DNA of 64,000 nucleotides from the NCBI RefSeq assembly GCF_004339765.1, contig NZ_SMGO01000001.1:1240001-1304000 (forward strand), in the 5' to 3' direction. The DNA comes from Albibacterium bauzanense (GTDB lineage Bacteria > Bacteroidota > Bacteroidia > Sphingobacteriales > Sphingobacteriaceae). The notes below the pieces were generated by a model. That model was not told the origin of the DNA and did no database searches. It saw only the letters and a program-made list of their open reading frames with translations. Positions 1 to 8,336 of the stretch are shown one piece after another (position 1 is the first letter of the stretch; every line of letters starts with the position of its first letter). Made by a program: the position numbers and the translations under genes.

Positions 1-272
1 ATATTAAAGAGAGTAGAATAGAAGAAATAATGGAAATTCAACAGGGGATTTCTTATGATATCAATCAACAAAAAATAGGCAAAACTTATAAGGTTTTGAT
101 TGATAGAGTTGAGGGTGATTATTTTGTAGGCAGAACAGAATTTGATTCACCAGAAGTTGATAATGAGGTATTAATTGAGAAGGCAGATAGCTATGTCACG
201 GTAGGCAGATACGCTAACGTTCTAATTAATCGAGCGGATGATTTTGATTTACATGGTTCAATTGTAAAATAA
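1..272 (+). CDS. rimO: Ribosomal protein S12 methylthiotransferase RimO, 3' end only
   Basis: This is the C-terminal end of the radical-SAM enzyme that adds a methylthio group to an aspartate of ribosomal protein S12. The reading frame is open from base 3 through the window edge with no stop before the ATG at 30, so that ATG is internal and the gene is cut by the window, not a small gene. The visible 90 residues match the TRAM RNA-binding domain of Bacteroidota RimO, with the typical stretch GDYFVGRTEFDSPEVDNEVL. The radical-SAM core with its CxxxCxxC motif lies outside the window. The assignment comes from recognising this C-terminus; the related MiaB also ends in TRAM but has a different sequence. 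Confidence 0.85.
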   Translation, partial: IKESRIEEIMEIQQGISYDINQQKIGKTYKVLIDRVEGDYFVGRTEFDSPEVDNEVLIEKADSYVTVGRYANVLINRADDFDLHGSIVK

Positions 273-305
273 TCATTATAAACTTTTTACTCACCCCCAG
301 AATAC

Positions 306-313
306 TACTTTTG
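306..313 (+). promoter_or_regulatory. -7 promoter box for bshC
   Basis: TACTTTTG matches the Bacteroidota -7 consensus TAnnTTTG and ends only 4 bases before the bshC ATG. Transcription from it would begin at or next to the start codon, giving a leaderless or nearly leaderless mRNA. No clear TTTG -33 element is seen at the usual 19-21 nt spacing. Confidence 0.4.
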
Positions 314-317
314 CAAT

Positions 318-1901
318 ATGAAGGCAACTTATATTGATTATAGCGATACTCTCAGCTTTTCGTCCTTACTAATCAACTATTTCGAGAATAATGAACAACT
401 AGGAGATTTTTATGGTAACAGACCAGATGAAGCAGGTTTCTCTAGGCAAATCAATAGCAGGAGCTTTTCACATAGAAAAGTATTAGTTAATACCCTTCTG
501 GCACAACAAAAAAACAGTGAAACATCAGAAAAGTCTTTAGCGAATATTAATTTACTAAACGATCCCAATTCTTTTACGATTACAACCGGTCATCAATTAA
601 ATATCTTTACAGGTCCTTTATATTTTATTTTCAAAATAGCTACTGCTATCAAATTGTCAATGGATTTAAAGGAAAAATTTCCATCTAGCAATTTCATCCC
701 TGTTTATTGGATGGCGTCTGAGGATCATGATTTTGAGGAGATTAATCATACCCATATTTCCAAACATACTATAAAGTGGAATAAAAGCGCTACTGGAGCC
801 ACTGGACGTTTGTCTACTGCTGATATTAAGGAAGCAGTACAAACCTATCAGAAAATATTAGGGCTATCAGACAATTCTAATAAATTATCTAAGATAATAG
901 AAAAGGCTTATCTGGGACAATCGAACCTCGCTGATGCCACTCGCAGTCTGGCTAATCAACTATTTGGCGATTATGGACTAGTAGTAATAGATGCAGATCA
1001 GATTGAATTAAAGAAGCTTTTTATCCCTGTAATTAAACAGGATATCCTTGAACAAAACAGTTCTCGTGAGGTTGAGAAAACCTCGAAAGAACTTTCAGAC
1101 GCTGGGTTCAAAACACAGGTTCATGGAAGAGATATCAACTTTTTTTATTTAAAAGATAATTATAGAGAACGGCTTATTCTAAATAAAGAAGGGAAGTATG
1201 AGGTGCTTAATCAACAACGATATTTTTCAGAAGATGAACTTCTTAAAGAAATAGATAAACATCCTGAGCGCTTCAGCCCAAATGTTATTATGCGCCCTGT
1301 CTATCAAGAAATTATCCTTCCTAATTTAGCTTATATTGGCGGTGGTGCAGAAATAAACTATTGGATGCAATTAAAGGGTGTATTTGATTATTACCAACTA
1401 AATTTTCCTATATTAATACCTCGCAACTCTGCAATGATAGCAGATGGCAAATTAGGTGAAAAGATATATCGGCTTAATTTTACTTATAAAAGCATTTTTA
1501 AAAACACCGAAGTTCTTAAGAAAGAATATGTACGGGTGCATAGTAAGCATCGTTTAAACTTAAATGATGAGTGGTTGGAGTTTACCTCCTTATTTGAAAA
1601 AATCAAACTTAGAGCTTATAAAATAGACCCTACTTTAGGTCCAAGTACAGATGCAATTGAAGCTCGTTTAAAGAAAGCCCTCGACCGTCTGGAAAAGAAA
1701 CTTTTAAAGGCAGATCAGAGTAATTACAAAGAAGCTCTAAATCAAATTGAACGAATAAAAGAAAAGCTTTTTCCTGGTGGAGTTCTACAAGAACGTATAG
1801 AGAATTTCGGTCCTTATTATGTAAAATATGGTGATAGCTTTATTGAGGAATTGGTTCATAAATTTAAACCTCTAGAGTTTAAATTCACGGTGTTATATTA
1901 G
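318..1901 (+). CDS. bshC: Bacillithiol biosynthesis cysteine-adding enzyme BshC
   Basis: BshC is thought to attach cysteine to glucosaminyl-malate in the last step of making bacillithiol, the low-molecular-weight thiol used by Firmicutes and many Bacteroidota. The 527-residue length is typical. The family signature is visible around residues 93-140: GHQLNIFTGPLYFIFKIATA followed by VYWMASEDHDFEEINH. The last ~100 residues are Lys/Glu-rich and should form the coiled-coil tail. No bshA or bshB is in the window. Its TAG stop overlaps the hemJ stop on the other strand by 3 bases (1898-1901), a tight convergent arrangement. Confidence 0.93.
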   Translation: MKATYIDYSDTLSFSSLLINYFENNEQLGDFYGNRPDEAGFSRQINSRSFSHRKVLVNTLLAQQKNSETSEKSLANINLLNDPNSFTITTGHQLNIFTGPLYFIFKIATAIKLSMDLKEKFPSSNFIPVYWMASEDHDFEEINHTHISKHTIKWNKSATGATGRLSTADIKEAVQTYQKILGLSDNSNKLSKIIEKAYLGQSNLADATRSLANQLFGDYGLVVIDADQIELKKLFIPVIKQDILEQNSSREVEKTSKELSDAGFKTQVHGRDINFFYLKDNYRERLILNKEGKYEVLNQQRYFSEDELLKEIDKHPERFSPNVIMRPVYQEIILPNLAYIGGGAEINYWMQLKGVFDYYQLNFPILIPRNSAMIADGKLGEKIYRLNFTYKSIFKNTEVLKKEYVRVHSKHRLNLNDEWLEFTSLFEKIKLRAYKIDPTLGPSTDAIEARLKKALDRLEKKLLKADQSNYKEALNQIERIKEKLFPGGVLQERIENFGPYYVKYGDSFIEELVHKFKPLEFKFTVLY

Positions 1902-2437
1902 GAAGTTTTATTACGATACCGTTTATAGATCTTTACGGCTATCATTAACAGAACGGATAAAGCAATCAAACCCATCAGCCCGTAAATCCAGTTAACAGCA
2001 CTCTTTAATACTACAATAAACACAATTGCAAACAGTATAATCGTGGCAACCTCATTCCATAATCGGAGCTGCGTTGAAGTCCATTTGCTTGCCTCTTCTT
2101 TTAAAGACCTCATAACACGCTGACAAATGAAATGATAGACAAGCAAGGCTAATACAAAAGCAAGTTTTATATGCATCCATGGTGTCTGTAAGAGCGCAGG
2201 ATTAATGTAAAACATTACCAGCCCAGCCGCTACTGTTAAATACATTGCAGGTGTTGTTATTATCCACCACAGCTTACTCTCCATAATTATGAATTGTTTA
2301 TGAAGAATTGTGTACTCGTCTCTAGATTTCAGTTTTGCTTCGGTATGATAAACGAATAGCCGGACTATATAGAAAAGCCCGGCCATCCAACAAATGACAA
2401 AAATGATATGAATAGATTTAGCGTATAGGTAAATCAC
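1898..2437 (-). CDS. hemJ: Protoporphyrinogen IX oxidase HemJ
   Basis: HemJ is the membrane-bound, haem-containing protoporphyrinogen oxidase that replaces HemG/HemY in many bacteria. The 179-residue protein has four to five hydrophobic helices, a conserved early histidine (His10, in KSIHIIFVICWMAGLFYIVR), the motif PWMHIKLAFVLALLVYH and a late LWNE segment, all typical of the UPF0093/HemJ family. It lies 8 bp downstream of hemE in the same direction, which fits a haem-synthesis operon. The older name for related proteins is CopD-like, but the length and the hemE neighbour favour HemJ. Confidence 0.9.
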   Translation of the reverse strand: MIYLYAKSIHIIFVICWMAGLFYIVRLFVYHTEAKLKSRDEYTILHKQFIIMESKLWWIITTPAMYLTVAAGLVMFYINPALLQTPWMHIKLAFVLALLVYHFICQRVMRSLKEEASKWTSTQLRLWNEVATIILFAIVFIVVLKSAVNWIYGLMGLIALSVLLMIAVKIYKRYRNKTS

Positions 2438-2445
2438 GATAATAA

Positions 2446-3483
2446 TTAATATCTAAATTCTTTAATCAAATCTACAGCGTATTTTACTTTATCGAATGAA
2501 AAATCGGGCATAATACCATGACCAAGGTTAAAAATATACCCGTCTACACCACGCATGCTTTCAAATAGCTGTTCAATACGTTTCTTTATCACCGACTTAT
2601 CTGCATAAAAGATATACGGATCCAAGTTTCCTTGAACGGCAATGCCGGCTGGTAAGGAATCTTTTAAACTTCTCAAGTTTGCATTCCAATCAACAGAGAT
2701 CACATCTGGATTTGACTCAACCATCAAAGGATAAAAAACAGAGCTTCCCTTTGCAAAAGAAATGATTGGAACACCTTTACGGTTCAATTTAGAAATTATT
2801 TCTTTATTATACTGATGGGAAAACTCATTATAATCATCCCATGAAAGTGCTTGGGCCCAGCTATCAAATAATTGCAAAGCATTTACTCCGGCATCTATCT
2901 GCATATTTAGATAATCGACCGTTACCTTGGTTATCTTTGAAAGAATAAAATGGGCCAATTCAGGGTCATTATGTAAAAGATATTTCGTCTTCTTAAAATC
3001 TTTGGAAGATCCTCCTTCAATTAAATAACTCAACACAGTAAACGGAGCACCGGCAAAACCTATTAACGGAATTGAGCCATTTAATCTGCTTTGAATTTCT
3101 TTAATTGCTTCTGCAACATATTGGAGCTTATCAACAACATCGGTTCCTAAAGCTTCAGCATCTGCTCTGTTACGCACAGGATTCGAGAATCTTGGACCTA
3201 CTCCTTCCTTGAAACTTAAATCACCGCCCATTGCTTCTGGAGTAACCAATATATCTGAAAACAGTATTGCAGCATCAATTCCTAACAAATTAACCGGTAA
3301 CATGGTTACATCGGCAGCAATTTCAGGAGTTTTGCACATTTCAAGAAAAGAGTATTTATTTTTGATTTCCCAATACTCGGGCATAAACCTCCCTGCTTGA
3401 CGCATCATCCACACTGGAGGACGCTCAGTTTGCTGCGAAAGCGCAGCACGAATAAACAGACTGTTTTCTACGTTTTGATTCAC
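2446..3483 (-). CDS. hemE: Uroporphyrinogen decarboxylase HemE
   Basis: HemE removes four carboxyl groups from uroporphyrinogen III to give coproporphyrinogen III in the cytoplasm. The protein has the usual length (345 residues) and the N-terminal signature RPPVWMMRQAGRFMPEYWE (residues 21-39), plus the internal GFAGAPFTVLSYLIEGG loop and the C-terminal NLGHGIMPD. Its ATG overlaps the stop codon of the upstream TPR gene (3480-3483), so the two are translationally coupled. hemJ follows at once. hemD is nearby at 7555-8322 but in a separate unit. Confidence 0.97.
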   Translation of the reverse strand: MNQNVENSLFIRAALSQQTERPPVWMMRQAGRFMPEYWEIKNKYSFLEMCKTPEIAADVTMLPVNLLGIDAAILFSDILVTPEAMGGDLSFKEGVGPRFSNPVRNRADAEALGTDVVDKLQYVAEAIKEIQSRLNGSIPLIGFAGAPFTVLSYLIEGGSSKDFKKTKYLLHNDPELAHFILSKITKVTVDYLNMQIDAGVNALQLFDSWAQALSWDDYNEFSHQYNKEIISKLNRKGVPIISFAKGSSVFYPLMVESNPDVISVDWNANLRSLKDSLPAGIAVQGNLDPYIFYADKSVIKKRIEQLFESMRGVDGYIFNLGHGIMPDFSFDKVKYAVDLIKEFRY

Positions 3484-3995
3484 TTCTTTGGTATTTCGTT
3501 TTCTATTCTATTAATAATCTGTGCAATTCTTGAACTGACTTCTAATTCAGAAGCTCTGGCTAAATAAGCTCTTACGCGTTCATAATCTTTTTTTCTCAGG
3601 TTTATATTTGCCAAATGCACAAATACAATAGCCTTATCGTTTGGTCTTCGGAACGGCAAACGAGATGCTATCTGAAAATGTCGTTCAGCCGAATTATCAT
3701 CTAGAAGCTGCAGGTATAAATTACCGTTTATAAACTCGTAATAGCTTCTTCTTTTCTTCCTAAGATATTCAGGATTTTTAATATCAGCCAGAAGTCTTCT
3801 AGCTTTATCATATTCTTTTTTTTGGAAGGCTTCTGAAGCTAATACAACGGTTCCTTCTTTAAAATGAGACCAAACCATGTATGCCACAATAGCTATCAAT
3901 AAAGAACTTACTTGATATGACCTATGATATATCGACCATGCTAATAGCATCATTGCGATAACAATAATTACCCATCGCCATCTAGATGTAATCAT
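3480..3995 (-). CDS. Membrane-anchored TPR-like protein of unknown function
   Basis: The 171-residue protein begins with two hydrophobic segments (about residues 8-24 and 29-44), then a soluble helical domain whose pattern (EAFQKKEYDKARRLLADI; NLYLQLLDDNSAERHFQIA; HLANINLRKKDYERVRAYL) fits tetratricopeptide-type repeats. The soluble part is therefore probably a protein-interaction module held at the inner membrane. It sits between the response-regulator gene (10 bp upstream) and hemE (4-bp overlap), so it is co-transcribed with both. I do not recognise a specific function. Confidence 0.7.
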   Translation of the reverse strand: MITSRWRWVIIVIAMMLLAWSIYHRSYQVSSLLIAIVAYMVWSHFKEGTVVLASEAFQKKEYDKARRLLADIKNPEYLRKKRRSYYEFINGNLYLQLLDDNSAERHFQIASRLPFRRPNDKAIVFVHLANINLRKKDYERVRAYLARASELEVSSRIAQIINRIENEIPKK

Positions 3996-4005
3996 TTAAT
4001 ATGGG

Positions 4006-4713
4006 TTACGTGTGATCCGTAAATTTATATCCTACACCGCGAATCGAATGAAAATAAATAGGATTCTTCTGATCAGGTTCAAAATATTTACGGAATGTTA
4101 GAATAAAGTTATCAATAGTACGGGTAGATGGATATACATCATAATTCCACACCGTTTCTAATATCTGCTCTCTTGACACAGCTTCATTTTTTCGCTCTAC
4201 GAGTAACTTTAACAACATCGTTTCCTTTTTTGTCAGAGCTGTAATACTACCATCAGCATGGTGCAATTCAAATGAATTAAAATGAATGGTTTTATCACCT
4301 ATTTTAAAAGAATTTACCTCTTTTAAATCATTTCCTGTCAAGCCTCTACGAACAAGGATTCCAACACGAAGGATTAACTCCTCTAAATTAAATGGTTTAA
4401 CCAGATAATCGTCGGCACCCTTTTTCAGGCCCATTACCCGATCTTCACTCGTGTTTTTTGCTGTCAGGAACATAATTGGAACCTCACTATTTTCAAGGCG
4501 GATTGTTTCAGCAACCTGGAAACCATCAATCTCAGGGATCATTACATCCAGAATAATTAGGTTAAACCGTTCTTCTTTAAATATCTTCAACGCCTTTTTA
4601 CCATCTGTTGCAGTACTAACTTTGTAGCCCTCCATTTCCAGGTTTAACTTAATTGCTTCGAGTAAATGTTCTTCGTCTTCTACGAGAAGAATACGTTGTT
4701 TAGCTTGCTGCAT
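4006..4713 (-). CDS. OmpR/PhoB-family response regulator
   Basis: A two-component DNA-binding regulator of 235 residues. The receiver domain spans about residues 6-120, with the acidic pair EDE at 12-14, the phospho-acceptor Asp56 (LIILDVMIPEIDG) and the conserved lysine in DDYLVKPF (Lys106). The C-terminal winged-helix domain (about 135-232) carries LTKKETMLLKLLVE and RTIDNFILTFRKYFE, typical of the OmpR/PhoB branch. It overlaps the upstream histidine-kinase gene by 14 bp, so the two form a cognate pair. It shares a transcript with the TPR gene, hemE and hemJ, but its targets cannot be read from the sequence. Confidence 0.92.
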   Translation of the reverse strand: MQQAKQRILLVEDEEHLLEAIKLNLEMEGYKVSTATDGKKALKIFKEERFNLIILDVMIPEIDGFQVAETIRLENSEVPIMFLTAKNTSEDRVMGLKKGADDYLVKPFNLEELILRVGILVRRGLTGNDLKEVNSFKIGDKTIHFNSFELHHADGSITALTKKETMLLKLLVERKNEAVSREQILETVWNYDVYPSTRTIDNFILTFRKYFEPDQKNPIYFHSIRGVGYKFTDHT

Positions 4714-5593
4714 AATGATTAAATGTTATTTCAAAAATAGTTCCGGTAGGTTTATTATCCTTTACCTTAATCTGTGCCTGGTGTTTATCAAGCACACTTT
4801 TAACTATATATAATCCCAAACCGGTGCCTTTTGTTTTACGAGTATTTTCACTTCCAACACGGTAGAATTTATTAAATACGTTCCTTTTCTCTTCATCTGG
4901 AATACCAATACCGAAATCAGCTATCGACAAGATAACCTCATCCTTTTCCCGGTATAATTTAACAGATACCTGCTCACAAGGAGGTGAATATTTAATAGCG
5001 TTTTCCAAAAGATTAGTCACGACCGAAGATAGTGCAAAACTATCACCCTTCAAATAGATATCGTTTTCAACATTTAACTTTATACTTTGTGTTGTACAAG
5101 AGTAAACCTGTAAGCGATCTGCTATTTTAGTTATTGCTTCAGAAAAATCAAATGATTCCTTTTGCATCTGAACCTGTACGCTATCCAGTTTAGTAGCAAT
5201 TAAAACATTTTCTACCAAATCATCTAAGCGCTCAATATCTTTTAACGAATTTTTCAAAAACTGTTGCTGTTGTTCTTTATCCAATTCCCTTTTTAAAATT
5301 GTTTGGATATAAAGCTTTATAGATGCAAGTGGTGACTTTAGTTCATGTGTTACAGAAAGCATAAAATTATGTTGCTGCTGATGAAGCTTTTTTTCACGTT
5401 CAAAGGCTTGCTTCAGTTTAATAGCACCAAAAATGAAGATGATAAAAAAGAAAATTGCTTCTCCAATAAACATACCTTTTCTTTGCGGTGCAATCTGAAT
5501 AAGAAGTACACCCCACCAAATAAGCTGCGTTACAGCATAAAAGAAGAGGAAATAAAAAAGAAAAAGCGGTTTACGCAACATAGAATTTAACAA
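4700..5593 (-). CDS. Membrane sensor histidine kinase
   Basis: A 297-residue kinase with two N-terminal membrane helices (about residues 9-33 and 42-59) separated by only a few residues, so it has almost no periplasmic sensor loop. The DHp domain carries the phospho-accepting histidine in MLSVTHELKSPLASI (His83). The ATPase domain shows the N box NLLENAIKYSP, the G1 box DFGIGIP and the G2 box GTGLGLYIVK. The lack of an extracytoplasmic domain suggests intramembrane or partner-mediated sensing. It is the first gene of the leftward operon that ends with hemE-hemJ. Confidence 0.92.
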   Translation of the reverse strand: MLNSMLRKPLFLFYFLFFYAVTQLIWWGVLLIQIAPQRKGMFIGEAIFFFIIFIFGAIKLKQAFEREKKLHQQQHNFMLSVTHELKSPLASIKLYIQTILKRELDKEQQQQFLKNSLKDIERLDDLVENVLIATKLDSVQVQMQKESFDFSEAITKIADRLQVYSCTTQSIKLNVENDIYLKGDSFALSSVVTNLLENAIKYSPPCEQVSVKLYREKDEVILSIADFGIGIPDEEKRNVFNKFYRVGSENTRKTKGTGLGLYIVKSVLDKHQAQIKVKDNKPTGTIFEITFNHYAAS

Positions 5594-5604
5594 ATTGAAC
5601 TCTA

Positions 5605-5612
5605 CAAAAATA
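5605..5612 (-). promoter_or_regulatory. -7 promoter box for the histidine kinase operon
   Basis: On the minus strand these bases read TATTTTTG, a full match to TAnnTTTG, ending 12 bases before the kinase ATG. It would drive the leftward kinase-regulator-TPR-hemE-hemJ operon. It lies in the 139-bp divergent space shared with uvrC. Confidence 0.4.
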
Positions 5613-5708
5613 TCAATACTATTCGATAGTAAGTAAAAGGAAGCGAATTATGACACTAATGCGAAGAATTTTAAACACAAATCACTCTTTAATTCAAAAT
5701 GAGCTCCC

Positions 5709-5716
5709 TAACTTTG
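5709..5716 (+). promoter_or_regulatory. -7 promoter box for uvrC
   Basis: TAACTTTG matches TAnnTTTG and lies 16 bases before the uvrC ATG at 5733. A purine-rich GGAGAG at 5722-5727 could act as a ribosome binding site. No clear -33 TTTG is seen. Confidence 0.4.
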
Positions 5717-5732
5717 GTAACGGAGAGAACAT

Positions 5733-7550
5733 ATGACATCATTCAATTATCGCGAAACAATTAATAACATTCCGCATAAACCTGGAGTTTATCAATATTG
5801 GGATGCAAAGAATAATTTGATCTATATTGGGAAAGCCAAAGATCTTAAGAATCGCATCAATTCTTATTTTGTAAATGACCTGAACCTTAATACTAAAACC
5901 CGGGTTTTAGTTAAAAAGATCCATAAAATTACCTTTACGATTGTAGATACTGAAATTGATGCCTGGTTACTTGAGAATAGTCTTATCAAGAAACATCAGC
6001 CTCGGTATAATGTAATGTTGAAAGATGACAAAACATATCCATGGATTGTCATCAAAAATGAACCCTTTCCAAGAATTTTCTGGACGAGAAAAATCATTAA
6101 AGACGGGTCAAAATATTATGGCCCCTACGCTTCTGTAAGTATGATGCATGCCATACTGGGAGTTATAAAAGAGCTTTTCCCATTACGAACATGCAACTTA
6201 AGACTATCAGAAGAAAATATATTAAAAGGTAAATTCAAAGTTTGCTTAGAATATCAGATTGGAAACTGCATGGGACCTTGCGAGAATCTTCAATCAGAGG
6301 AAGATTATATGGCAAATATTGAACAGATCCATAATATCCTGGAAGGAAAGATAGCAGTAGTTCTTAATCGTCTAAAACAAGACCTTGAGGTGTCAGTTGA
6401 GAATCTGCGTTTTGAAGATGCTCAAAGGATCAAACAGAAACTTGAATTACTGTCAAATTATCAAAGTAAATCGACCGTCGTAAATACTTCTCTAAGCAAT
6501 CTTGATGTTTTTAGTATTGCATCTGAACAAGAACTAGCATTTGTTAATTTCCTTAAAGTAATGAACGGAACTATTATTCAGACCCAAACCATGGAGATCA
6601 AGAAGCGCTTAGATGAAAGTGATGAAGAGCTTCTTGCACTTGCAATTCCTGAATTAAGAAACCGCTTTGAGAGTGACTCTAGAGAAATAATTGTACCCTT
6701 TAAACTGGAGATAGAAAATACTGAGGACTTAAAGTTTACCATACCAAAGCAGGGTGATAAAAAGAAACTTTTAGAACTTTCTCAAAAGAATGTGATGTAT
6801 TTCAAAAAGGAGAAGCTGGAACAATATGAAAAACTAAATCCTGAAAGCCGCACTAACCGTATTTTGGAAAAGATGCAAAAGGATTTACGCATGAATCAAC
6901 TTCCTCAATATATTGAATGTTTTGACAACTCAAATTTCCAAGGTAAATACCCTGTATCAGCCATTGTTGTATTTAAAGATGCTCGTCCATCAAAAAAAGA
7001 TTACCGGCATTTCAATGTAAAAACCGTGGAGGGGCCTGATGATTTTAAAACCATGGAAGAAGCTGTTTACAGGCGGTACAAACGACTATTAGCAGAAGAA
7101 CAACCATTGCCACAGCTTGTTGTAATAGACGGTGGCAAAGGCCAACTGTCTTCAGCTATGAAAAGCTTAAAGAAATTAGGAATAGAAAAGGAAGTTACAA
7201 TCATAGGAATTGCAAAAAGGCTGGAAGAAATTTATTATCCAGGCGATCAATTCCCACTATACCTGGACAAAAAATCGGAAACCTTACGGATTATTCAACA
7301 ACTGAGAGATGAAGCACATCGTTTCGGCATTACCTTTCATAGAAATCAACGAAGCAGGAAAACTTTTCAGACTGAACTTACATTAATACCTGGAATAGGT
7401 AAAATGAGTGCAGAAAAGCTTTTGCAAACTTTTAAGTCAGTTAAAAGGATTCGTGAATCTTCTGAAGATGATTTACTTAAAGTATTGAACCGAGGTCAAG
7501 TAGAGAAACTTCTTCATTTCTTCAATGAACAAAAGTCCCAACAACAATAA
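5733..7550 (+). CDS. uvrC: Excinuclease ABC subunit UvrC
   Basis: UvrC makes the two incisions either side of a DNA lesion in nucleotide excision repair. The 605 residues show the family order: an N-terminal GIY-YIG nuclease (PHKPGVYQYWD and LIYIGKAKDLKNRINSYF, residues ~15-50), a cysteine-containing linker (CLEYQIGNCMGPCENL), a UVR motif (FEDAQRIKQKLELL), the RNase-H-like second nuclease with ECFDNSNFQG and VVIDGGKGQLS, and a C-terminal helix-hairpin-helix (LTLIPGIGKMSAEKLLQTF). It ends 4 bp before the convergent hemD gene. Confidence 0.97.
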   Translation: MTSFNYRETINNIPHKPGVYQYWDAKNNLIYIGKAKDLKNRINSYFVNDLNLNTKTRVLVKKIHKITFTIVDTEIDAWLLENSLIKKHQPRYNVMLKDDKTYPWIVIKNEPFPRIFWTRKIIKDGSKYYGPYASVSMMHAILGVIKELFPLRTCNLRLSEENILKGKFKVCLEYQIGNCMGPCENLQSEEDYMANIEQIHNILEGKIAVVLNRLKQDLEVSVENLRFEDAQRIKQKLELLSNYQSKSTVVNTSLSNLDVFSIASEQELAFVNFLKVMNGTIIQTQTMEIKKRLDESDEELLALAIPELRNRFESDSREIIVPFKLEIENTEDLKFTIPKQGDKKKLLELSQKNVMYFKKEKLEQYEKLNPESRTNRILEKMQKDLRMNQLPQYIECFDNSNFQGKYPVSAIVVFKDARPSKKDYRHFNVKTVEGPDDFKTMEEAVYRRYKRLLAEEQPLPQLVVIDGGKGQLSSAMKSLKKLGIEKEVTIIGIAKRLEEIYYPGDQFPLYLDKKSETLRIIQQLRDEAHRFGITFHRNQRSRKTFQTELTLIPGIGKMSAEKLLQTFKSVKRIRESSEDDLLKVLNRGQVEKLLHFFNEQKSQQQ

Positions 7551-7554
7551 ATAT

Positions 7555-8322
7555 TTATTTAACGGCCTGCGTTACATATTGCTCAACTGCCATGGTCATG
7601 CTTGGTGCTTCCGAGGTTGGTGCTGCAATATCTAAGATCAGTCCTCTATCTAAAATTGCCTGGTGGGTACTTGCTCCAAAAGCTGCCAAACGTGTGTCTT
7701 TTTGTTCAAAATCAGGGAAGTTCTCAAAAAGAGATTGAACACTTGATGGGCTAAAGAAAACAATAATATCGTAAAAAACATCCTTCAAATCAGATAAATC
7801 GCTCACTACTGTTTTAAACAAAACAGCTGGAGTGAAATTATACCCATTCTCTGTAAGCCAATTTTGGGTTTCTTCACCGGCAACATTTGAACATGGGAAA
7901 AGGAACTTTTCTTTAGCGTGTTTCTTAAGAATATCTTCTAAATCTTGTGCAGTTTGCTTACCAAAAAATATTTTACGCTTACGATATTGAATATACTTTT
8001 GAAGATAGAGAGCTATTGTTTCAGAAAGACAGAAATATTTTAAATCAGCAGGAACATCATAACGCATTTCTTCACATATTCTGAAAAAATGGTCTACGGC
8101 CGTTTTACTGGTAAAGATGATACTTGTAAAACTAGCAAGATCTATTTTTTCTTTCCTAAAGTCTCTTGCAGGAACGCCTTCTACATGAATAAAGGCTCTA
8201 AAATCTAGTTTTAAATTATATTTCTTAGCAAGTATAAAATATGGAGATTTTTCATTTTCAGGTTTTGGTAAAGTTACCAAAATGCTTTTTACTTTCTTTG
8301 CTCTATCTACTGGTTCTTGCAT
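7555..8322 (-). CDS. hemD: Uroporphyrinogen-III synthase HemD
   Basis: HemD closes and inverts ring D of hydroxymethylbilane to give uroporphyrinogen III. The family is weakly conserved, but the 255-residue length, the two-lobed alpha/beta pattern, the segment FTSIIFTSKTAVDHFFRIC, the motif IIVFFSPSSVQSLFENF and the C-terminal LAAFGASTHQAILDRGL are the usual marks. It follows the DUF4271 gene by 14 bp, a pairing I recall from other Bacteroidota. hemE is 4 kb away in a separate operon. Confidence 0.85.
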   Translation of the reverse strand: MQEPVDRAKKVKSILVTLPKPENEKSPYFILAKKYNLKLDFRAFIHVEGVPARDFRKEKIDLASFTSIIFTSKTAVDHFFRICEEMRYDVPADLKYFCLSETIALYLQKYIQYRKRKIFFGKQTAQDLEDILKKHAKEKFLFPCSNVAGEETQNWLTENGYNFTPAVLFKTVVSDLSDLKDVFYDIIVFFSPSSVQSLFENFPDFEQKDTRLAAFGASTHQAILDRGLILDIAAPTSEAPSMTMAVEQYVTQAVK

Positions 8323-8336
8323 TTTTATAATTTTTA

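Noticed and set aside
30-272. Small independent 80-residue gene
   Set aside because: The frame is open to the left edge and the sequence is the TRAM end of RimO, so it is a cut gene.
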